DNA from: Anaerolineales bacterium UBA6055
GTDB lineage: Bacteria > Chloroflexota > Anaerolineae > Aggregatilineales > Phototrophicaceae
Direction: 5' to 3'
Length of the DNA stretch: 64,000 nt
NCBI GenBank assembly: GCA_002428985.1
Contig: DIYL01000055.1
Location: 162,327 to 226,326 of the forward strand
Every line of letters starts with the position of its first letter. The first letter of the stretch is position 1. The notes beneath the pieces were generated by a model. It made no database searches. It saw nothing but the letters and a program-made list of their open reading frames with translations, and was not told where the DNA came from. Positions 24,883 through 33,822 of the stretch are shown in pieces. The position numbers were made by a program, and so were the translations under genes.

Positions 24883-25845
24883 TTATTGACGGAATCCACG
24901 TTGACGACCGTACACAGTAATCAGTGCTAGAAGAATAATACCCAAAATCATCAATTCGAAGGCTTCTTGTAACTGTGCAGCACGGAGCAAGCTATCAATC
25001 AATGTCAACACCAATGCCCCTGACATTGTTCCCCAATAGCTCCCTTGACCACCAGAAAGTAATGTCCCGCCAACAACAACCGCCGCAATAGATGGGAACA
25101 AATATGGATTACCAAGGTTAAGAAATACAGTTTGGGTGAAACCGAGCAGGATGAATCCACCAAAGGCTGCCAACATACCACTAAGTGTATAGGTAAGTAC
25201 AACGATCACATTCACGCGAATACCAGAGAGCTTGGCAGTTGTCCGATTGCTCCCGATGGCGAACAATTGCTTGCCAAAACCTGTACGTTCGAGTAGTAGC
25301 CACATACCAATACCTAGCAAAATCCAGATAATGATGACACCGGGAATACCCAAAATAAGCGGGTCTGAAATTAAGGTGCTCATCAAATCAGGGGTTTCAC
25401 CGATGAGTTCACCGCGTGTGACTTGTAACACGAGACCGCCAACAACACCTGCCATTGCGAGTGTCATAACGAGGGGTGGGATTCTAAGAATCACAATGCC
25501 TAAGCCATTAATGAGACCAATACCCGCACCAATCGCTAACGCAAGCCCCAAAACAGGTATGATCATCGCATCATCGCCACCTGTAAAACGGAAGGTAATA
25601 ATCGCACCGAGTGTCACAATTGCACCGACTGATAAATCAATACCTTCGTTACCACTGATAATCACAAGTGTTTGACCCGCACCAATAATGCCGAGGAACG
25701 CTGCAAGACGAACGATATTGGTCGCTTGTGTCGGATTCACAAATCCCGGTGAAATCAGTCCACCAAGGAAAAATAAGATAATCGCCAAAATGAGAGCGAG
25801 AACAGGCGGACTAACTCGTGTGGTTATCGTTTGGAGTGCTTTCAT
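24883..25845 (-). CDS. Sugar ABC transporter permease (RbsC family)
   Basis: The 320-residue membrane protein has about eight to ten hydrophobic segments and the family signature GSNRTTAKLSGIRV together with GGTLLSGGQGSYWGT near the C-terminus. It belongs to the BPD_transp_2 permeases of ribose/xylose-type importers. It is the last transporter gene of the operon, overlapping the preceding permease by 4 bases. Two different permeases in one operon suggest that the channel is a heterodimer. Confidence 0.9.
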   Translation of the reverse strand: MKALQTITTRVSPPVLALILAIILFFLGGLISPGFVNPTQATNIVRLAAFLGIIGAGQTLVIISGNEGIDLSVGAIVTLGAIITFRFTGGDDAMIIPVLGLALAIGAGIGLINGLGIVILRIPPLVMTLAMAGVVGGLVLQVTRGELIGETPDLMSTLISDPLILGIPGVIIIWILLGIGMWLLLERTGFGKQLFAIGSNRTTAKLSGIRVNVIVVLTYTLSGMLAAFGGFILLGFTQTVFLNLGNPYLFPSIAAVVVGGTLLSGGQGSYWGTMSGALVLTLIDSLLRAAQLQEAFELMILGIILLALITVYGRQRGFRQ

Positions 25846-26843
25846 CGTTCAAGCCCCCTATTCCTAAACAGGTTACGTATATAGCCAGTAATCAATTGGA
25901 GACCACCTGATGTCGCAAGTGCACCAAGGATAATCAGCGCATCCACTAGTGTTTGTGACCATGTCGGCACATCAGCAAACGAGATAATATTCCGAACCAC
26001 GCCGAGGATTATCACACCGAGCATCGCACCAAAGATACCACCCTGACCGCCCCTTAAGCGTGTCCCGCCAAGTACAACTGCCACAATCGAATCAAGTGTC
26101 ATGGCATCCCCAATCCGAGGACTACCAGAGCCAATCGACAGGGTGAGGGCTAATGCTGCCAATGCAGAAAATAGACCTGCAATTACATAGGTGCTAAACT
26201 TCACAAAACTGACAGGAATACCGGTTGTATATGCAGAATTGGGGTCATCACCAGTCGCATAAAGGTATTGTCCAAAGCGTGTCTCGCGTGCCAACCACCA
26301 GATCAACACCAAGATGCCCATTACCAGAAAAGCAACTGGAATATCCCCACCTGCAATCGGTTGACGATAAGCATTTGATAACTCGCGAGGCACATCGCCA
26401 CCGGGGCGCGGCAAGATATAGAGCGCAATCCCAGCATAAATAAAACTGGTCGCATAGGTGGTCACAATCGGCTGTAATCGTAAATAGGCAACAGCAATTC
26501 CGTTAAATGCTCCTGCCGCACACCCTGCAAGACACATAATGACAACAGCAGTAGCAATCTCAGTACCAGTTGATTCGCTGGTTATGAGCGTGACAAAGAT
26601 CGCGTTGCACATCGAGACCATCGCCCCAACCGATAAATCAATCCCGCCACCAATAATCACAATTGCCTGACCAATCACGAGAATGATTAGCGGCAAAAAG
26701 TTGCGCAAATTACGATTTAACACACGAGGTTCGAACAGATTATCTTGGAAAGAATAATTTATTAAAACCACGACACCCAATAAAATTAAAGCAAATAAAA
26801 AGCTGTTTTTAGCAATAATACGTCGGATTCGAACAAAATCCAT
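25842..26843 (-). CDS. Sugar ABC transporter permease (RbsC family), second subunit
   Basis: The 333-residue protein has the same fold as its neighbour, with AIVIIGGGIDLSVGAMVS, ATGDDPNSAYTTGIPV and GGTRLRGGQGGIFGA. Its stop codon overlaps the start of the next permease and its start overlaps the ATPase stop by one base, so translation is coupled. The sugar is unknown; the downstream position of a fucosidase suggests a deoxyhexose or a related monosaccharide. Confidence 0.9.
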   Translation of the reverse strand: MDFVRIRRIIAKNSFLFALILLGVVVLINYSFQDNLFEPRVLNRNLRNFLPLIILVIGQAIVIIGGGIDLSVGAMVSMCNAIFVTLITSESTGTEIATAVVIMCLAGCAAGAFNGIAVAYLRLQPIVTTYATSFIYAGIALYILPRPGGDVPRELSNAYRQPIAGGDIPVAFLVMGILVLIWWLARETRFGQYLYATGDDPNSAYTTGIPVSFVKFSTYVIAGLFSALAALALTLSIGSGSPRIGDAMTLDSIVAVVLGGTRLRGGQGGIFGAMLGVIILGVVRNIISFADVPTWSQTLVDALIILGALATSGGLQLITGYIRNLFRNRGLER

Positions 26844-28381
26844 TAATCCACCGCCTTTGTGGTTTGTGGTGAATCTGTTTGTGGATGGGATGTGCCCATA
26901 CTTGCAGAGACTAAATCTGCTTGTGTTAGACGCTCACCTGATAGCTCGGCACTGACAGCGCCATCGTGCATAACCAGAATCCGATCACACAAGCCAAGTA
27001 ATTCTTCATCATCACTACTATAAAATAGAATCGCTGTGCCGAGTTTCCGCAGACGTGCCAGTAAAGTATAAAGTTCTTCTTTTGCACCGACATCTACGCC
27101 TTTGGTCGGGTCATTGAGCAGAAGTAACTTCGGTTCACGCAGGAGCCACTTACTGATGACGACCTTTTGCGCATTACCACCGGACAAACTACTGACAGGT
27201 GCGTCTAGATTTGACATAACAATATTAAGTTCTTTACTGATCTTCTCAGCATCACCACGTGCTTTGCCCATCTTAATCAGCGCGCCATAATCTGACCATG
27301 ACGGGAGCATAATATTATCGAGAATCGAACGGTTGAGTAATAATCCTTCGCGTCCACGATCACCGGGAACAAGGGTCACATTAGATTGAATCGCTTGTTT
27401 CGGATGTGTAAAATGAACCTGTCGACCGCTTAAAGTGACTTCACCCCGATATGATTCGGCACCGAATAATGCCATGAGTAAGTCAGATTGTCCCTGACCT
27501 TGTAGTCCGCCAATACCAAGCAGTTCACCGTCATGTAACGTCAGGCTAATGCCCTTGAGTTTATCTGTACGTAGGTCATGAATTTTGAGGCGAGTCGGGG
27601 CATGGTCTAATGAGGTCTCTTCAGTGACAATCTCAGCCGGTTTTGACCCTGCAATCATCAATTCGACAATCTCTTGTTCGTTGGTCTCTGCAATCATACG
27701 ATCGCCAACAGTTGACCCATTCCGTAATACAGTCGCTGTATCGGCAATGCGGAAAATTTCATCCATTCGATGTGACACAATGACAATGGCTTTGCCTTCG
27801 TCTTTCCATTGATTGACCAGTTTGAATAGTCGGTTCACCTGTTGACTATCCAGACTTGCCGTCGCTTCATCAAGAATAATCAAGCGCGGATCAATACTGA
27901 GTGCTTTAAGAATCTCAACGATTTGGCGTTCATCAGGTGTGAGTTCTTTAACTGGAATATTAGGTGTTAACTTGGCTGAGACTGTACCCGCAAATAAATC
28001 GAGCAAGTCTTGCGTTTTCTGTTTACGGACACGCTTGTTCAACCGAAAGCCGAGAAAAAGCGGTTCGTGGGTTAGCCAAATATTTTCGGCAACTGTCATA
28101 TCAGGGATTAAGCTAAGTTCTTGATAGACGGCAGTAATGCCGAGTTTTTTGGCAACTTGAGGTGAAGAAAATTTGGCAGGTTGGTTATCTAGGAGTAGTT
28201 GCCCCCCATCGGGAGCAACCACACCTGTAATGATCTTACTGAGGGTACTTTTTCCACTTCCGTTTGCGCCAAGTAACGCAACAACCTGTCCCGCTTGCAC
28301 CGTGATGTTACCATCAGCTAATGCTGTGACCCCACCATAATGCTTGGTGACATGGGTCGCGGAAAGTGAAATCGGAGTCAT
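26843..28381 (-). CDS. Sugar ABC transporter ATPase, two fused domains (RbsA family)
   Basis: The 512-residue protein contains two ATPase domains, as is usual for ribose/galactose importers. The first has Walker A GANGSGKST, Q-loop, and Walker B LIILDEATASLD. The second has a degenerate Walker A (GGLQGQGQSD) and LSGGNAQKV with Walker B LLLLNDPTKGVD. ATG 28381 lies one base beyond the binding-protein stop and has AGGTGA upstream; a longer in-frame start at 28471 lies inside the binding-protein gene and is rejected. One ATPase and two permeases make a full importer with the binding protein upstream. Confidence 0.92.
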   Translation of the reverse strand: MTPISLSATHVTKHYGGVTALADGNITVQAGQVVALLGANGSGKSTLSKIITGVVAPDGGQLLLDNQPAKFSSPQVAKKLGITAVYQELSLIPDMTVAENIWLTHEPLFLGFRLNKRVRKQKTQDLLDLFAGTVSAKLTPNIPVKELTPDERQIVEILKALSIDPRLIILDEATASLDSQQVNRLFKLVNQWKDEGKAIVIVSHRMDEIFRIADTATVLRNGSTVGDRMIAETNEQEIVELMIAGSKPAEIVTEETSLDHAPTRLKIHDLRTDKLKGISLTLHDGELLGIGGLQGQGQSDLLMALFGAESYRGEVTLSGRQVHFTHPKQAIQSNVTLVPGDRGREGLLLNRSILDNIMLPSWSDYGALIKMGKARGDAEKISKELNIVMSNLDAPVSSLSGGNAQKVVISKWLLREPKLLLLNDPTKGVDVGAKEELYTLLARLRKLGTAILFYSSDDEELLGLCDRILVMHDGAVSAELSGERLTQADLVSASMGTSHPQTDSPQTTKAVD

Positions 28382-28382
28382 A

Positions 28383-29534
28383 CTAGTCACCTGACTCTTC
28401 TTCTTCTTCCATATCCTCTTCCATGTCTTCTTCGCCCATGTCGTCCATGTCATCCATTTCCATGTCGTCATGCATCATGAGCTCACCAGCGATAAGCATT
28501 TGAGCTTCTTCTTGGGTCAGGACACCGTCAAGGGTGAAGGAATCAGCTGCATCAGCAATTTCTTGTTCTTCGTAAACTTCAACAAGATTGTCATTGGTGA
28601 TAGTGTATGGGATTGGGACATAAAGTGTATTACCAAATTCGCCAGAGAATGCTTCTTCAGCAATTTCTGCGCCTATGAGCAATTCAACAGCTACACGTAG
28701 ACCACTCGCACCAATGCCTGGAGGATTCACAACACCGATGGTGGAGAAGTCTGGGCGTTCTTCTTGAATTTCTAGCCACATATTGAGGTAGCTAGCACGC
28801 GCTTCACCAGAAACAATTGGATATTCTTCTGGATCAGCTGTCATAATCGCAGTCAATACACCATTTGCCATACCATCTTGTGTCCAAACACCGTCAATGT
28901 CAGTCAAGGAAGCAAGGAAATCACTCATTACTTGTTGACCAGTTGCTTGATCCCACATACCGCTTTCGCGACCGATAACTTCGATGTCTGGGTATTCAGC
29001 AAGAACTTCTTCTACACCAGCCATACGTGCTTCGTTTGCTGGGTGACCAACAAAACCTTCGATAAGTACGATATTGCCTTCACCACCTAGCTCTTCAGCG
29101 AGCCATTCCGCGCTGATCATCGCCCATTCTTTTTGGTCGATAACAACGTTGATAGCACCTTCAGCGCCAATTTCTTGGTCAACAGCAATAACAACAACAC
29201 CTTCAGCGGTTGCATCTTCAATAGCAAGGTTTAGACCTGTTTGGTCACCTGGGTTGATGATGATTGCATCGACGCCACGGTTGAGCAAGTTTTCGATTTG
29301 TTGTACTTGACCACTTACGTCAGTATCAGCACTTTCGATAACGAGTTCAATTTCGATGCCCATCGTTTCTTCTAGGTCAGCAGCAGCATCTTCGATTTGT
29401 TGAATCATCTGAGTACGCCATTCGCTACCAACGAAGCTGTTAGAAACACCAACGGTGAAGGAATCTTGAGCCGATACGACGCTGACGAACAACATCATAA
29501 CAACCACTAAAATTGCAAGAAGACGTGTCTTCAT
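28383..29534 (-). CDS. Sugar-binding protein of the RbsB/LsrB type with acidic C-terminal tail
   Basis: The 383-residue product has a signal peptide ending VVSA before Gln-Asp and a Peripla_BP_4 fold (TVGVSNSFVGSEWRTQM, NRGVDAIIINPGDQTGLNLAIE, GVVVIAVDQEIG). No lipobox cysteine is present. The mature domain ends near residue 350 and is followed by a low-complexity tail of about 30 residues made almost only of Met, Asp and Glu. The tail is not part of the ligand-binding fold. AGGAGA lies before the ATG. It is the first gene of the importer operon, with an inverted repeat in its leader. Confidence 0.92.
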   Translation of the reverse strand: MKTRLLAILVVVMMLFVSVVSAQDSFTVGVSNSFVGSEWRTQMIQQIEDAAADLEETMGIEIELVIESADTDVSGQVQQIENLLNRGVDAIIINPGDQTGLNLAIEDATAEGVVVIAVDQEIGAEGAINVVIDQKEWAMISAEWLAEELGGEGNIVLIEGFVGHPANEARMAGVEEVLAEYPDIEVIGRESGMWDQATGQQVMSDFLASLTDIDGVWTQDGMANGVLTAIMTADPEEYPIVSGEARASYLNMWLEIQEERPDFSTIGVVNPPGIGASGLRVAVELLIGAEIAEEAFSGEFGNTLYVPIPYTITNDNLVEVYEEQEIADAADSFTLDGVLTQEEAQMLIAGELMMHDDMEMDDMDDMGEEDMEEDMEEEEESGD

Positions 29535-29583
29535 GTGTAAAAATCTCCTATATTAAACAATATGTGTAAACAAATTTACTGGA

Positions 29584-29605
29584 TGATAAGCTCGCAAGCT
29601 TATCA
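29584..29605. promoter_or_regulatory. Inverted repeat TGATAAGCT-CGCA-AGCTTATCA in the sugar operon leader
   Basis: The 9-bp arms are perfect and lie about 50 bases ahead of the binding-protein start codon. Such a symmetric site would suit a LacI-type sugar repressor, or it could be an mRNA stem. No regulator is adjacent. Confidence 0.5.
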
Positions 29606-29717
29606 CGTCGTTGTGTGTCATCGTGTATTACAACACACCTTCTCAAAAATATACCATGCCCGATGACTGTTTGCGTATACCTTGTTCATTTTATCTAAAT
29701 ATAGATTTTCGGATATT

Positions 29718-30947
29718 TTAAGATAAAACAATTACAGTGTTAATCGCGTCACGTTGGGCTTCTGGAACAATCAAAACTGTCTTATCATCGCTTCCTTTGA
29801 TCTCAATTTCTTCACCCGTTGTTAGCAGATTTGCTTTTGAAATTGACTGCGGTAAGTTGGAAAGCGTCACCTCGTCACTCTTGTAATCAAGCAGGTGAAT
29901 ATAGTGGGTATCATTTTTGCGTGTACTGGCAATTTCCGATGTCGGTGGAACAATGCCGGATCGTGTTCCATATACGGATTCACCATTATCATTTAACCAT
30001 TGCCCCACACTACGGAGCCGGTTTGCATGTTCCGGAACAATTTCTCCTAACGCTGTTGGTCCTACGTTGAGTAGATAATTAGCACCGACACCGACGCTTT
30101 TTATGAGCAGGTGAACCAAATGGCGTGTCGATTTTACGTTGTGATCATCAGCACTATATCCCCAATGATCATTAATTGTCATACATACTTCAAGTGGATA
30201 GTCAGTCACTGCAGTTGGATTAAAACCCGTAGTATTGTCCCCGGGCAAATCTTGCTCGAAACCTTGAATATCTTCTCCGGGTAATGGAACCTCATGACGA
30301 TTATTGAGCACAACAGCATCCGGTTGTAGCGTATGAATCATATCGTACAACGTGTCATATTCAAAAGAACCACCAGCCCGAAAGTATTCATTATCATCAT
30401 TGAGGGCATGATGTGGCCAATCACCATCAAACCACATACAAGCCAAGTCGCCATAGTTTGTGCAAAGTTCGCGTACTTGTCCGTGCAAAAATGCTACGTA
30501 GTCTTCCCATGCTAATCCACTCTCTTCACGAAAACGATACGCAGGGTGATGCCAATCTAGCAAAGAACTATAGAAGCCAAGCTTAATATCACCACGTTTT
30601 GCACAGGCATCAGCTAATTCTTGTAAAGGATCACGACCAAAAGGTGTATTGGTTACTTTATAATCACTCAGTTGGGTGTCATACATACTAAAGCCATCAT
30701 GATGGCGACTTGTAATCACCATATATTTTTGACCTGCGTCGACGGCTATGCTTACCCATTCATTAGCATTAAATTCCGTTGGATTAAATTGAGGTGCTAG
30801 TTTTTCATATTCTTTAACAGGAATACTGTCTGTGTGCATCACCCATTCTTCTTTTGCTAGAATGGAATACAGACCCCAATGAATAAACATGCCAAAGCGA
30901 TTATCTTGGAATTGTTCGATCCCGCGTTGTGAAACTTGTAAGGTCAT
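29718..30947 (-). CDS. Glycoside hydrolase family 29 alpha-L-fucosidase
   Basis: The 409-residue enzyme has the GH29 core: RFGMFIHWGLYS (18-28), TSRHHDGFSMYD (79-90) and the nucleophile site MWFDGDW with Asp174. It cleaves alpha-L-fucose from oligosaccharides with retention. No signal peptide is found, so it acts in the cytosol on imported oligosaccharides. It lies upstream of the sugar importer on the same strand with about 180 bases between, and so may have a separate promoter while serving the same pathway. The acid/base residue of GH29 is variable and not assigned. Confidence 0.9.
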   Translation of the reverse strand: MTLQVSQRGIEQFQDNRFGMFIHWGLYSILAKEEWVMHTDSIPVKEYEKLAPQFNPTEFNANEWVSIAVDAGQKYMVITSRHHDGFSMYDTQLSDYKVTNTPFGRDPLQELADACAKRGDIKLGFYSSLLDWHHPAYRFREESGLAWEDYVAFLHGQVRELCTNYGDLACMWFDGDWPHHALNDDNEYFRAGGSFEYDTLYDMIHTLQPDAVVLNNRHEVPLPGEDIQGFEQDLPGDNTTGFNPTAVTDYPLEVCMTINDHWGYSADDHNVKSTRHLVHLLIKSVGVGANYLLNVGPTALGEIVPEHANRLRSVGQWLNDNGESVYGTRSGIVPPTSEIASTRKNDTHYIHLLDYKSDEVTLSNLPQSISKANLLTTGEEIEIKGSDDKTVLIVPEAQRDAINTVIVLS

Positions 30948-31044
30948 GCGAAATCCTTTTGGTATTAAGTAAAGTATAAGTAAATCACTTCGCTGAGCAT
31001 TGAATGCAAAGCTATATCTTTTAATCAGTAGTATGAGTTTCGAT

Positions 31045-31080
31045 TATCGACCACATCCTTCATCATGAATGCGGTCGATA
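31045..31080. repeat. Intercistronic inverted repeat TATCGACC/GGTCGATA
   Basis: Perfect 8-bp arms enclose 20 bases that contain a shorter TTCATCATGAA foldback. It lies after the Gfo/Idh/MocA gene and before the fucosidase gene. No T-run follows on the coding strand, so it is an operator or mRNA stem rather than a terminator. Confidence 0.45.
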
Positions 31081-31138
31081 GTTGATTCTTGGTCAAACAT
31101 CCAGATATGCATTCTTGTCACAAGAGAATAAGCCAAAA

Positions 31139-32329
31139 TTAGACAGTTTTCTGGATGATTTTTCCGCCGACTTTTTCTTTCAAAATTAACTTCGTTGTAC
31201 CATCTGGCATGACTTCTTCTTTCACAAGGAAGTGGTCGTCGTCGTAGTCCTTAAGCTGGACACCTGCATCAGCTTCTTCACTACCACGCCAGTCTTCAAG
31301 TTCGACAGGTTCCCATTTTTTGGTCTCGATGGATTTATAGGCAGCATCCATAATCGCATTGACGACGTAACCATCGTAGAAGTCTTCCATCGGTTTACTG
31401 CCATCATCAATAGCGTTGAGCATGTCTGCGAACATTTCTGTATAACCTAATGCGCCAACTTCGTCACCAACCGGGAAGAGCCAGCCTGTATCACTTTCAG
31501 CTTTTTCTGCGACGTAGCCGCCTTCACCAACAGATGTAAACATATCGAAGCCCGTGCGTAACCAGTGGTTAAGCCAGATAGTACCTTCTGTACCGCTAAC
31601 TTCATCACGTAAATCCATACCACCACGGAATGTCCAGCTGACTTCAAATTGGCCGATTGCACCATTGGCATATTTGACCATACCGACAGCACTGTCTTCC
31701 GCTTCAATCGGGTGCACTTGTGTATCTGCCCAACACATTACTTCAACTGGACGTACATCTTTACCAATGAAATTACGTGATATTTCGATACAGTGGCAAC
31801 CCATGTCGATAATCGCACCACCGCCACTAATTTCTTTATCCCAGAACCAGTTACTATGTGGACCGGGGTGGGTTTCTCGGCTACGAGCCCATAGCACTTT
31901 ACCGAGTGCGCCATTTTGTGTGGACTTGATCGCTTTTAGAGTTTTTGGTGTATAGACCAAATCTTCAAGATAACCGTGGAATACGCCTGCTTTTTCGACA
32001 GTATCCAACATACGTTTAGCTTCGGCAGCAGTGCGTCCAAGCGGTTTAGTGCAGAGGATTGCTTTACCTGCCGCCGCTGCAATATTGACAGCTTCTTCAT
32101 GTAAGTTATTGGGCAGACCAATCACGACAACATCTGTTTCAGGGTCTTCAATTGCTTCGCGCATATCGGTTGTGTAATTATCGATGTCCCATGTTTTTGC
32201 AAATTCACTAGCACGTTCTTCTGTACGGCTGTAGACCATCGTGACTTTATCCCGGCTACGCCCACCATGTAGCGTCATGGTATAAAACATACCGATAAGG
32301 CCAGTTCCGAGCATGGTTACTTTGTGCAT
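31139..32329 (-). CDS. Gfo/Idh/MocA family NAD(P)-dependent sugar dehydrogenase
   Basis: The 396-residue protein has an N-terminal Rossmann fold (MLGTGLIGMFYTMTL) and the catalytic lysine motif CTKPLG with Lys95, where most relatives have EKP. GGGAIIDMGCHCIEI supplies the Asp and His of the C-terminal domain. These enzymes oxidise or epimerise sugars and inositols. It sits in a same-strand group with the fucosidase and a MetE-core gene and probably acts on the released or imported sugar. The substrate is not deduced. Confidence 0.88.
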   Translation of the reverse strand: MHKVTMLGTGLIGMFYTMTLHGGRSRDKVTMVYSRTEERASEFAKTWDIDNYTTDMREAIEDPETDVVVIGLPNNLHEEAVNIAAAAGKAILCTKPLGRTAAEAKRMLDTVEKAGVFHGYLEDLVYTPKTLKAIKSTQNGALGKVLWARSRETHPGPHSNWFWDKEISGGGAIIDMGCHCIEISRNFIGKDVRPVEVMCWADTQVHPIEAEDSAVGMVKYANGAIGQFEVSWTFRGGMDLRDEVSGTEGTIWLNHWLRTGFDMFTSVGEGGYVAEKAESDTGWLFPVGDEVGALGYTEMFADMLNAIDDGSKPMEDFYDGYVVNAIMDAAYKSIETKKWEPVELEDWRGSEEADAGVQLKDYDDDHFLVKEEVMPDGTTKLILKEKVGGKIIQKTV

Positions 32330-32383
32330 AAACGTTTCTCCTAAAATGTAGTTTTATATGAATTTATTTGTGTAGGTCGACAA

Positions 32384-33412
32384 TTAACCTTCTAATTCCT
32401 TGCGGACGATTTTTGTGCCTTCAACCATCGAAATCAATTTGGCGCGGGATGCCCAACGTGCTGTCTGGCTAAATCCACAATCGGGCGTGACTTGTATGCG
32501 CTCGGGTGGGAGCACCTTCAAAACTTTTCTCAGGCGTTCCGCGACATCTTCAGGTGTCTCGACATAATAGTTTTTCACATCAACAATACCGGCTGCGATT
32601 TCTTTGTCCTCGGGGAAGTCTTTAAGAATCTCGAGTTCTGACAATTCGCGATTGGCAAATTCCATCGAATATTGGCTGAGATTCATATCAAAGATATGTG
32701 GAAGAAGTGGTTGGTAAGTCCGTTTTGCCACTGGGCGACCCAAAAAGTTCCCAAAGCATAAGTGCATGCTGATCTTCGCATCTACACCTTCGACAGTTTG
32801 ATTGAATAATTTTACAAACTCTTCAGGAGTGCTACTGTGAACAGCATATGATGGCTCATCCATTTGAATCCATTCGACGCCTGCTTCAACCAGTGTCTTT
32901 AATTCTTGATTGACTAGTTCCGATAGCCCATAAGCGACATCCATCCGGCTACTAAATTGACGCTCTGGTACAATCCGACCAGACAAGGTAAATGGTCCTG
33001 GAATTGGCATTTTAATCACACGGTTCGTACGGGTCTTGAGGTATTCGTATTCTGCCTTCACCCCGAGTCCATTCGGCGCAGATAAGTCAGCAATTGGGCG
33101 GTATTTTTCACGTTGATCGTGTCCGCCAACCCCTTGTTTGCGGGCTTTATTGACCGATTCAATACCTTCAATATATTGGTAGAAACCCGCAGTAAAAAAT
33201 CCCAAACGACGCATCTCACCATCGGTAATGATATCAACGTCAGCATCTTCTTGATCGCGGATTGCCATGTCGACGGCATCATTTTCAGTCTCGCGCATGT
33301 CATCACTACCAAATTCGCCACTTTGTGCCGCATCACGCGCCAGTGAAACCCAGCCAGGAATTGCATACGAACCAATGACGCTAGTTGGAATAAGAGGAAG
33401 TTCTTGTGACAT
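32384..33412 (-). CDS. Stand-alone cobalamin-independent methionine synthase (MetE) catalytic-domain protein
   Basis: At 342 residues this is less than half of true MetE and matches only its C-terminal catalytic barrel (short MetE-core). Zinc ligands fit: His217 and Cys219 (MHLCFGN), Glu251 and Cys312 (TPDCGFSQT). The opening TSVIGSYAIPGWV and IITDGEMRRL are typical of this short family. Core-MetE enzymes transfer methyl groups to homocysteine or to related thiols from donors that differ from the folate polyglutamate used by long MetE. AAAGGA precedes the ATG at 33412. It is the first gene of this strand group, next to a dehydrogenase and fucosidase, which is an unusual setting for methionine synthesis. 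Confidence 0.88.
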   Translation of the reverse strand: MSQELPLIPTSVIGSYAIPGWVSLARDAAQSGEFGSDDMRETENDAVDMAIRDQEDADVDIITDGEMRRLGFFTAGFYQYIEGIESVNKARKQGVGGHDQREKYRPIADLSAPNGLGVKAEYEYLKTRTNRVIKMPIPGPFTLSGRIVPERQFSSRMDVAYGLSELVNQELKTLVEAGVEWIQMDEPSYAVHSSTPEEFVKLFNQTVEGVDAKISMHLCFGNFLGRPVAKRTYQPLLPHIFDMNLSQYSMEFANRELSELEILKDFPEDKEIAAGIVDVKNYYVETPEDVAERLRKVLKVLPPERIQVTPDCGFSQTARWASRAKLISMVEGTKIVRKELEG

Positions 33413-33822
33413 AAGGTGTCCTTTATGTAAGAAGCCTAAATTTACTTAAATATACAGATATTTGATATGTTTTAATAGTCCAATTATATGTCATAAGGCA
33501 AACAATGTGAATTATATCAATATTTATGTTCATTTTTAAATGATACTAAGTTTAGTTACTCACGCCATAAACATTCAATATTATATAATGAATCTAATCG
33601 AACCACCACAATATATCATCTACAATCTTACTCAATCTCGCGCATTTTGACGAAAATTAGCGTGAGATAAGCCAATAATCCCTCGCTTAAGAAAATAATG
33701 TATTGATGATCCTAGACATTATAATATTTTGTCTTGGTACGCAGACACCTATTTACCTGTTACACTGTCGCCATAATTCCTTTATGCACTTAAATTGCTT
33801 TTGATACAAAACAGGTTATTTT
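33413..33822. other. AT-rich divergent intergenic region (410 bp)
   Basis: This stretch separates the leftward MetE-core gene from the rightward acyl-CoA gene cluster. No coding frame with family support is seen. It holds AT-rich runs and several TATAAT-like boxes, for example around 33720, and one hairpin listed separately. Promoters for both directions must lie here. Confidence 0.6.
33636..33667. repeat. Imperfect hairpin TCTCGCGCATTTT / AAAATTAGCGTGAGA
   Basis: A 13-base left arm pairs with the right arm through a 2-base bulge and one G-T pair, around a GACG loop. It lies about 155 bases ahead of the KAS III-like gene. Regulatory or 5' UTR structure is possible. Confidence 0.4.

Noticed and set aside
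28382..28471. N-terminal extension of the sugar ATPase
   Set aside because: It would lie inside the acidic tail of the binding-protein gene, and the encoded Trp/Lys-rich stretch is only the other frame of that repeat.
24883..29534. An autoinducer-2 (Lsr) transporter
   Set aside because: The proteins are related, but no lsrK, lsrF, lsrG or lsrR homologue is near, and a fucosidase accompanies it.
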